Shown one piece after another: positions 24,265 to 33,702 of a DNA stretch of 64,000 nt. Below the pieces are notes generated by a model that was not told where the DNA came from, did not search any database, and saw only the letters and a program-made list of their open reading frames with translations. The stretch covers positions 930,001-994,000 of the forward strand of contig NZ_JAROCG010000001.1 in the NCBI RefSeq assembly GCF_030433645.1, in the 5' to 3' direction. Source of the stretch: Arthrobacter burdickii. GTDB taxonomy: Bacteria > Actinomycetota > Actinomycetes > Actinomycetales > Micrococcaceae. A program made the translations under genes and the position numbers. How positions within the stretch are numbered: position 1 is the first letter of the stretch; every line of letters begins with the position of its first letter.

Positions 24265-24319
24265 TGAATCGTTTCATTGGCACGTTTCAAAGTTATCCTT
24301 GCAGAAGACCGAGTGTCAA
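24265..24319 (-). promoter_or_regulatory. rhaI promoter and LacI-type operator
   Basis: Minus-strand TTGACA (24314-24319) and TAACTT (24290-24295) are 18 bp apart. The operator TGAAACGATTCA (minus strand, 24265-24276) lies just downstream of the -10 box. A second half-site TGAAACG lies directly beside it (24282-24288). The identical 12-mer recurs at 25499-25510 in front of the ABC transporter operon, so one LacI protein should control both. Confidence 0.75.
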
Positions 24320-24370
24320 CAGTCCTGCCGCCGGCCCCGTCCGGCGCCGGACACGAGCTTCGAGGTACCG

Positions 24371-25402
24371 ATGGAGAGTCGACCAGTCAGCATCAAGGAC
24401 GTTGCGGACCGGGCGGGTGTGGCGATCGGCACGGTGTCCAACGTGCTGAACCACCCCGCACGCGTCTCCGCCGCCACCCGGGAGCGCGTGCAGGGTGCGA
24501 TCGACGCGCTCGGCTTCGTCCGCAACGATGCCGCCCGTCAACTGAGGGCGGGCCAGAGCCGCACGATCGGCCTGATCGTGCTCGACGTCGGCAACCCGTT
24601 CTTCTCCTCCCTCGCCAGGGCGGCGGAGGACTGCGCCGCCGAGAACGGCAGCACCGTGGTGCTCGGGGACAGCGGCCAGGATCCTGAACGCGAAGCGAGG
24701 TACATCGACGTCTTCGAGCAGCAGCGAGTGCAGGGCATGCTGATCTCGCCCGTCGGGGACGTGGGGCCCCGTGTCGAGGCGCTGCGCAAGCGCGGCATGC
24801 CCGTGGTGCTGGTCGACCGCGTCGACCCGCAGCGCCGCTGCAGTTCCGTGTCCGTGGACGACGTCGCGGGCGGCTACATGGCCGTGCGGCATCTGCTCGA
24901 GGCAGGGCGCCGGCGGATCGTGTTCGTCGGGACCCGGGCGGACTACCGCCAGGTGGCGGACCGGCTGGCGGGTGCCCGGCAGGCGGTCGACGAACACGAC
25001 GGCGCGGTGCTCGAAGTGGTCGAGGCCGATGCCATGACCGTCCTCGCGGGCAGGGACGTGGGGGAAGCGATTGCGCAGCGCCGGCCGGGTGCACTCCCCG
25101 ACGGCATCTTCTGTGCCAACGACCTCCTCGCGATCGGTGTCATGCAGGCGGTCCTGCTGATCCGGGGACTCCGGATCCCCGAGGACCTGGCCCTCATCGG
25201 CTACGACGACATCGATTTCTCCGCCTCGGCCGTGGTGCCCCTGACGAGCGTCCGCAAGCCGACCGAACTCATGGGACGCACTGCCGTCGAACTCCTCCTC
25301 GAGGAGATCGAGGGTCCGGCCTCACGGCGACGGCAGGTCATCTTCGACCCGGAACTCGTGGAGCGCGGCAGTACGACGGCGCCGATCCGCGCTGTCGGCT
25401 AA
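24371..25402 (+). CDS. LacI family regulator of rhamnose use
   Basis: A 343-residue LacI-type repressor. The N-terminal helix-turn-helix is VSIKDVADRAGVAIGTVSNVLNHP (7-30) with the hinge helix ending AARQLRAGQSRTIGL. The periplasmic-binding-like core has FCANDLLAIGVM and LIGYDDIDFSA. It diverges from rhaI and precedes the ABC operon; two identical 12-bp operators flank its gene. The expected effector is L-rhamnose or an early intermediate. GAGG lies 5 bp before the ATG. Confidence 0.9.
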   Translation: MESRPVSIKDVADRAGVAIGTVSNVLNHPARVSAATRERVQGAIDALGFVRNDAARQLRAGQSRTIGLIVLDVGNPFFSSLARAAEDCAAENGSTVVLGDSGQDPEREARYIDVFEQQRVQGMLISPVGDVGPRVEALRKRGMPVVLVDRVDPQRRCSSVSVDDVAGGYMAVRHLLEAGRRRIVFVGTRADYRQVADRLAGARQAVDEHDGAVLEVVEADAMTVLAGRDVGEAIAQRRPGALPDGIFCANDLLAIGVMQAVLLIRGLRIPEDLALIGYDDIDFSASAVVPLTSVRKPTELMGRTAVELLLEEIEGPASRRRQVIFDPELVERGSTTAPIRAVG

Positions 25403-25451
25403 GGACTTTGACTGCTCCGGCAGCCGAGGTAACAACTCGATCTCGGCCTGT

Positions 25452-25510
25452 TGACGGTGATGGAGGTCACGCCTAGTATTCGGAATGGATCGTAGCTCTG
25501 AAACGATTCA
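25452..25510 (+). promoter_or_regulatory. Promoter and operator of the rhamnose ABC operon
   Basis: TTGACG (25452-25457) and TAGTAT (25475-25480) are 17 bp apart. The operator TGAAACGATTCA (25499-25510) lies 18 bp downstream of the -10 box, where a bound LacI protein would block transcription. The ribosome site GAGGAG and the GTG start at 25530 follow. Confidence 0.8.
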
Positions 25511-25529
25511 TTTCTCCTGAGGAGTTGCA

Positions 25530-27083
25530 GTGACGCACTTTGATGGTCGTGGCAGTGAGGCCGCCGACCCGGCCATACCGGCAAGGACTCCCGTGCTGAC
25601 CCTGCGGGGGGCCCTGAAGACGTTCGGCCCGGTCGTCGCCCTCGCGGACGGGACCATCGACCTCGCGGCCGGCGAGGTCCACGCCCTGGTGGGGGAGAAC
25701 GGCGCCGGGAAATCCACGCTGGTGAAGATCCTCGCCGGCGTGCACCAGCCCGACGCCGGCGAATTCCTCGTCGCAGGGCAGCCCGTCAGCTTCCGCAACG
25801 TCGCCGAAAGCAAGGCTGCCGGCATCTCGGTCATCTACCAGGAGCCCACGCTCTTCCCAGACCTCACGGTCGCCGAGAACATCTTCATCGGACGCCAGCC
25901 CAAGGGCCGGTTCGGCCTCATCAGCCGCGTGGAGATGCGCCGCCGGGCGAAGGAGCTCTTCGATCAGCTCGGCGTCCCCATCGATCCCGACCGCGTGGCG
26001 GAGGGACTGTCGATCGCCGACCAGCAGATCATCGAGATCGCCAAGGCCATCTCGCTGGACGCCCGCGTCTTGGTGATGGACGAGCCCACCGCCGCCCTCA
26101 GCGGCGTCGAGGTGGACCGCCTGTTCGCCGTCGCCCGCCGCCTGCGCGATGCCGGCAGCGGCATCCTCTTCATCTCGCACCGCTTCGACGAGGTCTTCGG
26201 CCTGTGCGACCGCATCACCGTCATGCGCGACGGCACGTACATCGCCACCCACGAGACGGGGGCGACGTCGGTCGAGGCGATCGTCCGCGAGATGGTGGGC
26301 CGGGACATCGACGCCCTGTTCCCCAAGAGCGAGACGGACGTCGGCGACGTCGTCCTGAAGGTGAGCGGGCTGACGCGGCCGGGCGTGTTCCACGACATCG
26401 ACTTCGAGGTGCGGGCCGGCGAGATCGTCGCGCTGTCCGGGCTCGTGGGCGCGGGCCGCACCGAAGTGGCACGCGCCGTCTTCGGCATCGACCGGTACGA
26501 GTCGGGCACCGTCGAGATGTTCGGGCAGCGGCTGCGCGGGAAGGACCCCCGGGCGGCGATCGACGCCGGCATCGGCTTCGTCCCCGAGGACCGCCGCAAG
26601 CAGGGCCTCGTCATGGAGCTCTCCGTGGAACGCAACGCGGCCCTGACCCTGCGGCATTCGCTCGCGCGGTTCGGACTCATCAGCGGCAGGGCCGAGCGCG
26701 ACGCTGCCCAGACCTGGGGCAAGCGGCTGCAGGTGAAGGCGGGCTCGCCCGAGCACGCCGTCTCCACCCTGTCGGGCGGCAACCAGCAGAAGGTGGTCCT
26801 CGCGAAGTGGCTCGCCACGGACCCGAAGCTCCTCATCATCGACGAGCCCACGCGCGGCATCGACGTCGGCACCAAGAGCGAGGTCCACCGCCTGATCTCC
26901 GAACTCGCCGGGCGGGGGATCGCGATCCTGATGATCTCCTCCGAGCTGCCCGAGGTGCTCGGCATGGCCGACCGCGTCCTGGTCATGCGCGAGGGCCGCA
27001 TCACGGGCAGGCTGGACCGCTCGGACGCCACGGCCGAAACCGTCATGCACGCCGCAACCGCATCCCTGGAGACAACGCGATGA
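25530..27083 (+). CDS. rhaT: Rhamnose ABC importer, ATP-binding protein
   Basis: A 517-residue double ATPase of the ribose/rhamnose importer class. Domain 1 has Walker [15 protein letters not shown] (about 57-70) and [10 protein letters not shown] as Walker B; domain 2 has the ABC signature [15 protein letters not shown] and [17 protein letters not shown]. As is usual in this class, the second Walker A is degenerate ([15 protein letters not shown]). It energises uptake through the two permeases that follow. GTG start with GAGGAG upstream. The rhaT name follows the Rhizobium rhaSTPQ nomenclature and is distinct from the E. coli symporter. Confidence 0.9.
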   Translation: MTHFDGRGSEAADPAIPARTPVLTLRGALKTFGPVVALADGTIDLAAGEVHALVGENGAGKSTLVKILAGVHQPDAGEFLVAGQPVSFRNVAESKAAGISVIYQEPTLFPDLTVAENIFIGRQPKGRFGLISRVEMRRRAKELFDQLGVPIDPDRVAEGLSIADQQIIEIAKAISLDARVLVMDEPTAALSGVEVDRLFAVARRLRDAGSGILFISHRFDEVFGLCDRITVMRDGTYIATHETGATSVEAIVREMVGRDIDALFPKSETDVGDVVLKVSGLTRPGVFHDIDFEVRAGEIVALSGLVGAGRTEVARAVFGIDRYESGTVEMFGQRLRGKDPRAAIDAGIGFVPEDRRKQGLVMELSVERNAALTLRHSLARFGLISGRAERDAAQTWGKRLQVKAGSPEHAVSTLSGGNQQKVVLAKWLATDPKLLIIDEPTRGIDVGTKSEVHRLISELAGRGIAILMISSELPEVLGMADRVLVMREGRITGRLDRSDATAETVMHAATASLETTR

Positions 27084-28126
27084 GCCTCGACAGCAAGAGT
27101 GCGGCCCCCGCACATACCCCGTCCGAGCACGCACGGCCCTCGGCGCTCGCGTCTCTGATGAAGTTCCGCGAACTCCCCGTGATCTTCGCCCTCGTGGTGC
27201 TGGTCGCGGTGACCTGGGCGCTCAACCCGCTCTTCCTCAGCGAGCAGGGCATCAAGGACCTGCTGCTGAACGCGACCATCCTCATGATCCTCGCCGTCGG
27301 CCAGACCCTCGTGATCATCACGCGGAACATCGACCTCTCCGTCGGTTCGATCCTCGGACTCGTGGCGTTCGGGACGGGCAGCATCTTCGTGGCCGCACCG
27401 GACCTGCCGATCGTCGCCGTGTTCCTGCTGGGCATGCTCTTCGGCGCGGCCCTCGGGGCCCTCAACGGCCTGCTCATCACCATCGCGAAGGTTCCGGCCC
27501 TCGTCATCACGCTCGGGACCCTCTACATCTTCCGCGGCATCAGCAACGCCTGGGCCGGCGGCACGCAGTACTTCGCCGGTGACCGGCCCGAGGCCTTCGG
27601 CAACCTCTCCGTCGACACGGTCCTCGGGTTCCCGGTCATCACGCTGATCGCGGTGGTCGTCGTCGCGATCGTCGCCGTGTACATGCTCGGCACCCGCCCG
27701 GGACGCGACCTGTACGCCATCGGGTCCGAGCCCGACGCGGCCCGGCTGTTCGGCATCCCCGTCCAGCGCCGCGTCCTGCTCGCCTTCGTGGTGAACGGGC
27801 TCCTGGCCGGGCTCGCCGGCGTGCTGTACGCCAGCCGCTTCAACTCGGTGGGCGCGACGACGGGGTCGGGTCTCGAGCTCGACGTCGTCGCCGCCGCGGT
27901 GGTGGGCGGCGTCGCGATCTTCGGCGGCAGCGGCACGGTCTTCGGGGCCGCCGTCGGCGCCCTGCTCCTGACCACCATCACGAGTGCACTGACGGCGCTG
28001 CGCGTCGACAAGTTCTGGCAGCAGGCCATCGTGGGCATCCTCATCCTCGCCGCCGTCGTCATCGACCGCATCGCCAGCGTTCGGTCGGCCAGGAAACTCC
28101 GGATCGCGGAGGCCCGCAATGTCTGA
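27080..28126 (+). CDS. rhaP: Rhamnose ABC importer permease 1
   Basis: A 348-residue membrane subunit of the BPD_transp_2 (RbsC) family with about 8-10 hydrophobic segments. Typical motifs are [39 protein letters not shown] and [17 protein letters not shown]. The ATG overlaps the stop of the ATPase gene (ATGA), so the frame is fixed by coupling; the frame is open further upstream but that lies inside rhaT. It forms the channel together with the next permease. Confidence 0.9.
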   Translation: MSLDSKSAAPAHTPSEHARPSALASLMKFRELPVIFALVVLVAVTWALNPLFLSEQGIKDLLLNATILMILAVGQTLVIITRNIDLSVGSILGLVAFGTGSIFVAAPDLPIVAVFLLGMLFGAALGALNGLLITIAKVPALVITLGTLYIFRGISNAWAGGTQYFAGDRPEAFGNLSVDTVLGFPVITLIAVVVVAIVAVYMLGTRPGRDLYAIGSEPDAARLFGIPVQRRVLLAFVVNGLLAGLAGVLYASRFNSVGATTGSGLELDVVAAAVVGGVAIFGGSGTVFGAAVGALLLTTITSALTALRVDKFWQQAIVGILILAAVVIDRIASVRSARKLRIAEARNV

Positions 28127-29303
28127 TCCCTCAGGCGCCCCAACCATCCTCCCGCCCGAAGGGCACCGGCCGGACAACGGCTCCCCAGCGAAAGGCAGGC
28201 ACATGGCAGGAACACCTGGAAGCACCAGCCAGGGGGTCGAGAAGCGCCCGAAGCAGGCACGACCGGGCGCGGGCAAGACCGACACCTCGAAGGTGCTGGC
28301 CGTACCCAAGGGCCGCACGGGTGCCGCGCGGATCCTGCTCGGGCGCGACGCCGTCATGATCTACGTGCTGCTCGTCGTCGTGATCTACGCGAGCATCGTG
28401 ATCCCGCGCTTCGCCTCCCCGGTCACGGTCGGGTTCCTCCTCCTCGACGTGATCCCCACCCTGCTCATCGCACTGCCGATGACGCTCGTCATCATCTCGG
28501 GGGAGATCGACCTCTCGGTCGCCAGCATCGCGGGCCTCACGAGCGCCCTCATGGGAGTCCTCTGGCAGGGAGGCATGAACATCGGCCTCGTCCTGGTGAT
28601 CTGCGTGCTGGCCGGCCTCGTCGCCGGCGCCTTCAACGGGGTGCTCATCGCCTACCTCGGCCTACCGTCCCTCGCCGTCACCATCGGCACGCTGGCGCTC
28701 TTCCGCGGCCTCGCCCTCGTGGTCATCGGCGACAACGCGGTAGCGAACTTCCCGCCGGGCCTCACGGCCTTCTTCACCTCGAAGATCGGCGGAACAGGCA
28801 TCCCCACGGTCATGGTCGGCGTCGTCCTGCTCATCATCGCCTTCGCCGTCGTCCTGCACTTCACCCCGTTCGGCCGCGGGCTCTTCGCCCTCGGCTACAG
28901 CAAGGAAGCGGCGACGTTCGTCGGCATCGACGTCGCCCGCTCCAAGTTCCTGCTGTACCTGGCCACCGGCACCGTGTCCGCGCTCGCCGGCATCTACTGG
29001 ACCCTCCGCTACTCCAGTGCCCGCAGCGACAACGCGAGCGGCCTCGAACTCGCCGTCATCGCGGCGGTGCTGCTCGGGGGCGTCTCGATCTTCGGCGGCA
29101 AGGGCTCCATCCCGGGCGTCCTCGCCGGGGTGCTGCTGATCGGCACCATCAACTACGCCCTCAAACTGGACCGCGTCTCCGAAGTGGTCCTCATCATCGT
29201 GACGGGCTCGCTGCTCATCATCTCGGTGGTGGCGCCGAACATCGCGTCCGCCATCAAGCAGGCCCGCCACTCCCGGCGTGTCCGCACTGCTCCACTTCCC
29301 TAG
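28119..29303 (+). CDS. rhaQ: Rhamnose ABC importer permease 2
   Basis: A 394-residue BPD_transp_2 permease, the partner of the previous subunit. The N-terminal 80 residues are hydrophilic and rich in Pro, Gly and Lys, longer than usual; an internal ATG at 28203 is an alternative start. Membrane motifs include PMTLVIISGEIDLSVASIAGL and VLLGGVSIFGGKGSIPGVLAG. It overlaps the previous gene by 8 bp. About eight membrane segments are visible. Confidence 0.9.
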   Translation: MSDPSGAPTILPPEGHRPDNGSPAKGRHMAGTPGSTSQGVEKRPKQARPGAGKTDTSKVLAVPKGRTGAARILLGRDAVMIYVLLVVVIYASIVIPRFASPVTVGFLLLDVIPTLLIALPMTLVIISGEIDLSVASIAGLTSALMGVLWQGGMNIGLVLVICVLAGLVAGAFNGVLIAYLGLPSLAVTIGTLALFRGLALVVIGDNAVANFPPGLTAFFTSKIGGTGIPTVMVGVVLLIIAFAVVLHFTPFGRGLFALGYSKEAATFVGIDVARSKFLLYLATGTVSALAGIYWTLRYSSARSDNASGLELAVIAAVLLGGVSIFGGKGSIPGVLAGVLLIGTINYALKLDRVSEVVLIIVTGSLLIISVVAPNIASAIKQARHSRRVRTAPLP

Positions 29304-29364
29304 GCCGTCCTCCTAGGGTTGCACCCGGCGCCGGGTCCCCAGCGCCCATCGAAAGGAAGAAACA

Positions 29365-30429
29365 ATGAGGTTCATCCATTCCGGATCCACCGGACGACGG
29401 GCGGCATTCGCAGCCCTCGCAACCAGCGCAGCCCTGATCCTCAGCGCCTGCGGCGGCGGTGCGGCCACCGAAGGCAGCGGCAGCGAGTCCGGCAGCGGGT
29501 CCGAGGGCGACCAGACCATCACCTTCATCCCCAAGCAGCTCAACAACCCCTACACCGACGTGGTACTGGGCGGCGGCGAGGACGGCGCGAAGGAAGCGGG
29601 CTTCGCCTCCTCGGAGGTCGTCGGGCCGCTGGACGCCAGCGCCTCGAGCCAGGTGTCCTTCATCAACGCCGAGACCCAGCGCGGCACCAACGTGATCGTC
29701 ATCGCCGCGAACGACCCCGACGCCGTCGGCCCCGCCCTCGAGGAAGCCCGCGCGGCGGGCGCGAAGATCGTGGCGTTCGACTCGGACACCAACCCCGACT
29801 ATCGCGACCTCTTCGTCAGCCAGGTCAACGCCAAGGACGTGGCCCTGATCCAGCTCGAGCTGATCTCGGAGCAGATCGGTGGAAAGGGCGAGATCGCCAT
29901 CCTCTCGGCCACGGCCAACGCCACCAACCAGAACGAGTGGATCAAGTTCATGGAGGAGGAACTGGAGTCCAACCCGGACTACGCGGACATCGAGCTCGTG
30001 GCGAAGGTGTACGGCGACGACGACGACACAAAGTCCTTCCAGGAAGCACAGGGACTCCTGCAGGCCTACCCGGACCTGAAGGGCATCATCTCGCCCACCA
30101 CGGTCGGCATCGCGGCCACCGCCCGCTACCTCTCCACCTCGGAGTACAAGGGCAAGGTCGCCCTCACGGGCCTGGGCCTGCCGAACGAGATGCGCCCGTT
30201 CGTCAAGGACGGCACCGTCACCGAGTTCGCGCTCTGGGATCCGGCACAGCTCGGATACGTTGCGGCATTCGCCGGCAAGGCACTGGCCGACGGCGACATC
30301 ACCGGCGAGACCGGTGACACCTTCGAAGCCGGGGAACTCGGCGAGCGTGAGGTCGGCGACGGCGGGATCGTCCTGGTCGGTCCGCCCACGCAGTTCAACG
30401 CGGACAACATCGACGACTACGACTTCTAG
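29365..30429 (+). CDS. rhaS: Rhamnose-binding lipoprotein
   Basis: A 354-residue periplasmic-binding-type lipoprotein that captures sugar outside the membrane. A basic N-terminus and hydrophobic core end in the lipobox LSAC (cysteine at about 30), followed by a Gly/Ser/Glu linker. The Peripla_BP_4 domain starts with ITFIPKQLNNPYTDVV. It is in the importer operon with GAAAGGAAG upstream. A GC hairpin with a TTT tail follows, which would lower expression of the downstream genes relative to this one. Confidence 0.92.
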   Translation: MRFIHSGSTGRRAAFAALATSAALILSACGGGAATEGSGSESGSGSEGDQTITFIPKQLNNPYTDVVLGGGEDGAKEAGFASSEVVGPLDASASSQVSFINAETQRGTNVIVIAANDPDAVGPALEEARAAGAKIVAFDSDTNPDYRDLFVSQVNAKDVALIQLELISEQIGGKGEIAILSATANATNQNEWIKFMEEELESNPDYADIELVAKVYGDDDDTKSFQEAQGLLQAYPDLKGIISPTTVGIAATARYLSTSEYKGKVALTGLGLPNEMRPFVKDGTVTEFALWDPAQLGYVAAFAGKALADGDITGETGDTFEAGELGEREVGDGGIVLVGPPTQFNADNIDDYDF

Positions 30430-30438
30430 TCGTCCCAG

Positions 30439-30466
30439 GGGCGGGGCGCCCTCAGGCGTCCCGCCC
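30439..30466 (+). terminator. Hairpin with U tract after rhaS
   Basis: A 12-bp stem (GGGCGGGGCGCC / GGCGTCCCGCCC, one G-U pair) with a CTCA loop is followed by TTT. It probably acts as a partial terminator between the abundant binding protein and the enzyme genes downstream. Confidence 0.7.
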
Positions 30467-30525
30467 TTTCCGCTTGTCTTCCACCTGTTCCATCCGTCGT
30501 CGCACCTGTTGTTCGAGGAGCATCC

Positions 30526-31992
30526 ATGACCACCGATCCTCCCGCCGGGTCCGCCCCGCCGGCCCTGTCCGGCCTGCTCGAGCCGATCCGCCGCCGGCCC
30601 ACCCGCCTCGGGCTCGTCTCGGGCGGCCTCGGCGCCTACTGGCCCCAGTTCCCCGACCTCCTTCCGCAGCTGCAGGAGTCGGCCCGCTATGTGACGGAAC
30701 GGTTCAACCGGCTCGACGCCGAGGTGACCGACGTCGGGTTCGTGTCCGATGCCCGCGAGGCGGCCTCCGCGGCGGAGGAGCTCCGCCGCGCGGACTGCGA
30801 CCTGATCGTCATCTTCCTCACCACGTACCTGACATCCTCGATGGTGCTGCCGATCGCCCAGCGGTCGCAGACGCCGGTCCTCGTGATCGACCTCCAGCCC
30901 ACCGAGGCCATGGACCACGCGAACTTCGACACCGGCAAATGGCTCGCCTACTGCGGCCAGTGCCCGGTGCCCGAGGTAGCCAACGTCTTCCAGCGGGCCG
31001 GCATCCCGTTCCGCTCCGTGTCCGGCCACCTGAAGCAGGAATCGGCCTGGGAGCGCATCAACACGTGGGTCCACGCGGCAGGGGTCCGCGGCAGGCTGCG
31101 GCACGCACGCCACGGGCTCATGGGCCACGTGTATCCCGGCATGCTCGATGTCTCCACCGACCTCACCACGGTGTCGACGACGTTCGGCTCCCACGTCGAG
31201 GTCCTCGAATTCGACGACCTGCGCGAGTTCGTGGGCGAGGTGACGGAGGAGCAGGTGCGCGAGCGCGTGGCCCTCGCCCGGAACCTCTTCACCGTGGACG
31301 AGTCGGTGAACGACGAGGACTTCGCCTGGGGCGCCCAGGTCTCCGTGGGGCTCGACCGGCTCGTGGCGGAATTCGACCTCGATTCCCTCGCCTACTACCA
31401 CCGCGGGCTCGCGGGCGAGCAGCATGAGCGTCTCGGGGCGGGCATGATCCTCGGCGCCTCGATCCTCACCGCGCGCGGCGTGCCGATGGCCGGCGAGTAC
31501 GAGCTGCGGACGTCGATCGCCATGCTGGCGGCGCAGGCCATGGGAGCGGGTGGGTCCTTCACCGAGATCCAGGCACTGAACTTCTTCGACAACGTGGTGG
31601 AGATGGGCCACGACGGCCCGGCCCACCTCGCCGTCAGCGCCGCCGACCCGCTGCTGCGCGGACTCGGGGTGTATCACGGCAAGCGCGGCTGGGGCGTCTC
31701 GGTCGAGTTCGACGTGCGGCACGGGCCGGTCACGACCTTCGGCATCGGACAGGACCCGGACGGCTCCTACGTCTTCATCACGTCCGAGGGGACCGTGGTC
31801 CCCGGTCCGCTGCTGGCCATCGGCAACACGACGTCGCGCGTGGACTTCGGGGGAGACCCCGGCCTGTGGGTGGACGCCTGGAGCCAGACCGGCATCGGCC
31901 ACCACTGGGCGCTCTGTGTGGGGCACCGCGCCGCCGACGTGAAGGCGGCAGCGTCCCTCCTCGGCGTCGAACACCGCCACGTCAGCCTCTGA
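30526..31992 (+). CDS. L-fucose/L-arabinose isomerase family protein
   Basis: A 488-residue member of the L-fucose/L-arabinose isomerase superfamily, which interconverts aldoses and ketoses with manganese. An N-terminal Rossmann-like region (RLGLVSGGLGAYWPQFPDLLP) leads into VIFLTTYLTSSMVLPIAQRS, PVLVIDLQPTEAMDHANFDTG and GRLRHARHGLMGHVYPGM. Likely metal ligands occur in AGEYELRTSIAMLAAQAMG and NVVEMGHDGPAHL. Its place in the rhamnose operon beside the mutarotase suggests a second isomerase for fucose, arabinose or another deoxysugar taken up by the same importer; the substrate is not known. Confidence 0.8.
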   Translation: MTTDPPAGSAPPALSGLLEPIRRRPTRLGLVSGGLGAYWPQFPDLLPQLQESARYVTERFNRLDAEVTDVGFVSDAREAASAAEELRRADCDLIVIFLTTYLTSSMVLPIAQRSQTPVLVIDLQPTEAMDHANFDTGKWLAYCGQCPVPEVANVFQRAGIPFRSVSGHLKQESAWERINTWVHAAGVRGRLRHARHGLMGHVYPGMLDVSTDLTTVSTTFGSHVEVLEFDDLREFVGEVTEEQVRERVALARNLFTVDESVNDEDFAWGAQVSVGLDRLVAEFDLDSLAYYHRGLAGEQHERLGAGMILGASILTARGVPMAGEYELRTSIAMLAAQAMGAGGSFTEIQALNFFDNVVEMGHDGPAHLAVSAADPLLRGLGVYHGKRGWGVSVEFDVRHGPVTTFGIGQDPDGSYVFITSEGTVVPGPLLAIGNTTSRVDFGGDPGLWVDAWSQTGIGHHWALCVGHRAADVKAAASLLGVEHRHVSL

Positions 31993-32046
31993 TACCACCC
32001 CTCTGACATCACCCTCCGACATCACCCCTCCGGCATCACCCCTCCG
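31992..32046 (+). repeat. Four imperfect 14-bp tandem repeats before rhaM
   Basis: Four copies of about ACATCACCCCTCCG (one 13 bp, one starting with ATACC) fill the gap between the isomerase stop and the mutarotase ribosome site. The copies begin at 31992, 32006, 32019 and 32033. Slipped-strand duplication could vary the spacer length. Confidence 0.75.
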
Positions 32047-32062
32047 AAAGGAACGACAATCG

Positions 32063-32389
32063 ATGGAACGCGTGTGTTTCCAGCTGCAGGTCCGGCCCGA
32101 GCGGATCCCCGAGTACCGCGAGCGCCACGCCGCGATCTGGCCGGACATGGCGCGGGCGCTCAAGGAGACGGGATGGAACAACTACTCGCTGTTCCTGCGT
32201 CCGGACGGCCTGCTGATCGGCTACGTGGAGTGCGAGGACTTCGCCGCCTCCCAGGCAGCCATGGCCGGGACCGAGGTCAATGCGCGGTGGCAGGCGGACA
32301 TGGCGCCGTTCTTCGTCGCGCTCGACGGTCGGCCCGACGAGGGTTTCCTCCGGCTCGAGGAGGTCTTCCACCTCGAGGACCAGCTGTAG
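32063..32389 (+). CDS. rhaM: L-rhamnose mutarotase
   Basis: A 108-residue dimeric ferredoxin-like fold protein that interconverts the alpha and beta anomers of L-rhamnose. ERVCFQLQVRPERIPEYRERHAAIWPDM near the N-terminus (catalytic His in RHAAIWP) and GWNNYSLFLRPDGLLIGYVE are the family signature. It is the last gene of the rhamnose operon, behind AAGGAA. The family is typically about 104-110 residues. Confidence 0.93.
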   Translation: MERVCFQLQVRPERIPEYRERHAAIWPDMARALKETGWNNYSLFLRPDGLLIGYVECEDFAASQAAMAGTEVNARWQADMAPFFVALDGRPDEGFLRLEEVFHLEDQL

Positions 32390-32392
32390 GGG

Positions 32393-32797
32393 TTATGCCC
32401 GGTCCGGCAGGTTCCGGGCCACGCGCAGCAGGGTAAATGCGAGCGCCCCTGCAACGGGTGTCCACAGCAGGCGTTCGACGCGGGACCGCGAGGCCAGGTT
32501 CATCACCGTGCCCACCCCCATCAGGCCCGCGGAGCCATTGAGGATCCGGCGCTTCGCCGTCGTCCCCGGGCGCCCGCCCACCGTGACGAGGGCGAGGGCG
32601 AGGTAGGCCAGCGACGAGGCAGCGCTGCTCGCCCGGAACCTGGCCGGCAGTGTGCCGCGGTGGTAGCCGCCGTAGGCGGCCGAGCCCCACGGCGCTCCTC
32701 CCGCCAGTGCCGCCTGGAACGCAGAGACCACCCCCAGCAGGAGGGCCGCGACTCCGGCCGTTCGTCGGAGGGATCGGGTGCCGGAGGATCGTGTCAT
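32393..32797 (-). CDS. Small hypothetical membrane protein
   Basis: A 134-residue protein with about three or four hydrophobic segments (near 13-32, 58-76, 90-104 and 113-126) and a basic N-terminus. GAPWGSAAYGGYHRGTLPAR after the first segment is a motif seen in small actinobacterial membrane proteins of unknown function. It converges on rhaM with a 3-bp gap. Confidence 0.65.
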   Translation of the reverse strand: MTRSSGTRSLRRTAGVAALLLGVVSAFQAALAGGAPWGSAAYGGYHRGTLPARFRASSAASSLAYLALALVTVGGRPGTTAKRRILNGSAGLMGVGTVMNLASRSRVERLLWTPVAGALAFTLLRVARNLPDRA

Positions 32798-32895
32798 GAG
32801 TGGAGCCTAGCGGGAGGGGAGCTTCGCACCACGACGGCGATGCGCCCCGGTGACGAGCCACCCGCGGCATCGGCCGAGCCGGGGCCGATCCTCGT

Positions 32896-33702
32896 TCAGG
32901 GCGTCCGGATCAGCTGGCGGTCGCCGTCGATCGCCCATACGTCGACGCCGAACCGTTCCGCGAGGTCCCGGATGCTGCCGGAGCCTCCGGCACAGATAGC
33001 GGTGGCGAGCACGTCGGCGGTGAGGATGTCGGCTGCGGCGACGGTGACCTGGTCGAGGGGCGCTCCCGCCTCCCGGCGCGTTCGGGGCCAGATGTGTTGT
33101 CCGCGTTCGCTGGTCCCGGAGGTGGCGATCGCCCTGCGGGTAGGTGAGGTCGCCACCGTGGCGACCAGGGCCGTGCGATCGGCGGGGTCGGCGATGCCGA
33201 TGGTCCATGGGACTCCGGGGGACTGGAGGCCGCTGCACAGGATGTCGCCGCCGCAGTTCAGCGACCAGTCCGTCACCCCCTGCTGCTCCAGGAACATCCC
33301 GGCGCGGTGGATCGCGTCGGCCTTGACGACGCCGTTGAGGTCCAGCCGGCCGTCCGGCGCGTTCGGTTGGAACAGGCTCCCGGTGGCGTTGCGCCATTCC
33401 ACCGCAAGGGCGTACATGTCCCGGAGCTCTTCCGAGCTGCGGGACAGCGCGAGGTGGCCTGCGGCGACCCTGCTCAGTTCGGAGTCGGGCCGGTACAGGC
33501 TGAAGCGCTCGTCGTGCTCCCGGAAGACCTGCTGGAGGTCTGCCGTGAAGGCGGCCCGCACCGCCAGGGGGGCGCGGAAACTCACGACCGTGCCCATCGT
33601 CCGGAAGACGGCGGCGGGTCCGGCGGCTGGGCTGTCGGCCGGACTGTCAGCCGGACTGTCAGAAGGACTGCCGGCGGGGGTCTCCGGGGTCGCGGCCGTC
33701 AT
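32896..33702 (-). CDS. apbE: FAD:protein FMN transferase
   Basis: A 268-residue ApbE-type enzyme that attaches FMN to a threonine of extracytoplasmic proteins, using FAD and magnesium. FRTMGTVVSFRAPL, DERFSLYRPDSELSRV, LDLNGVVKADAI and LNCGGDILCSG are the family motifs. Unlike many ApbE proteins it has no clear signal peptide; the first 30 residues are a Ser/Pro/Asp-rich repeat (SPADSPADSPAAGP). It overlaps the FMN-binding protein gene upstream by 4 bp (ATGA), and both FMN-binding proteins encoded nearby are its probable substrates. Confidence 0.9.
   Translation of the reverse strand: MTAATPETPAGSPSDSPADSPADSPAAGPAAVFRTMGTVVSFRAPLAVRAAFTADLQQVFREHDERFSLYRPDSELSRVAAGHLALSRSSEELRDMYALAVEWRNATGSLFQPNAPDGRLDLNGVVKADAIHRAGMFLEQQGVTDWSLNCGGDILCSGLQSPGVPWTIGIADPADRTALVATVATSPTRRAIATSGTSERGQHIWPRTRREAGAPLDQVTVAAADILTADVLATAICAGGSGSIRDLAERFGVDVWAIDGDRQLIRTP

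Noticed and set aside
29254-32181. 975-codon open frame on the minus strand
   Set aside because: Antisense to rhaQ, rhaS and the isomerase gene, which have clear motifs and ribosome sites.
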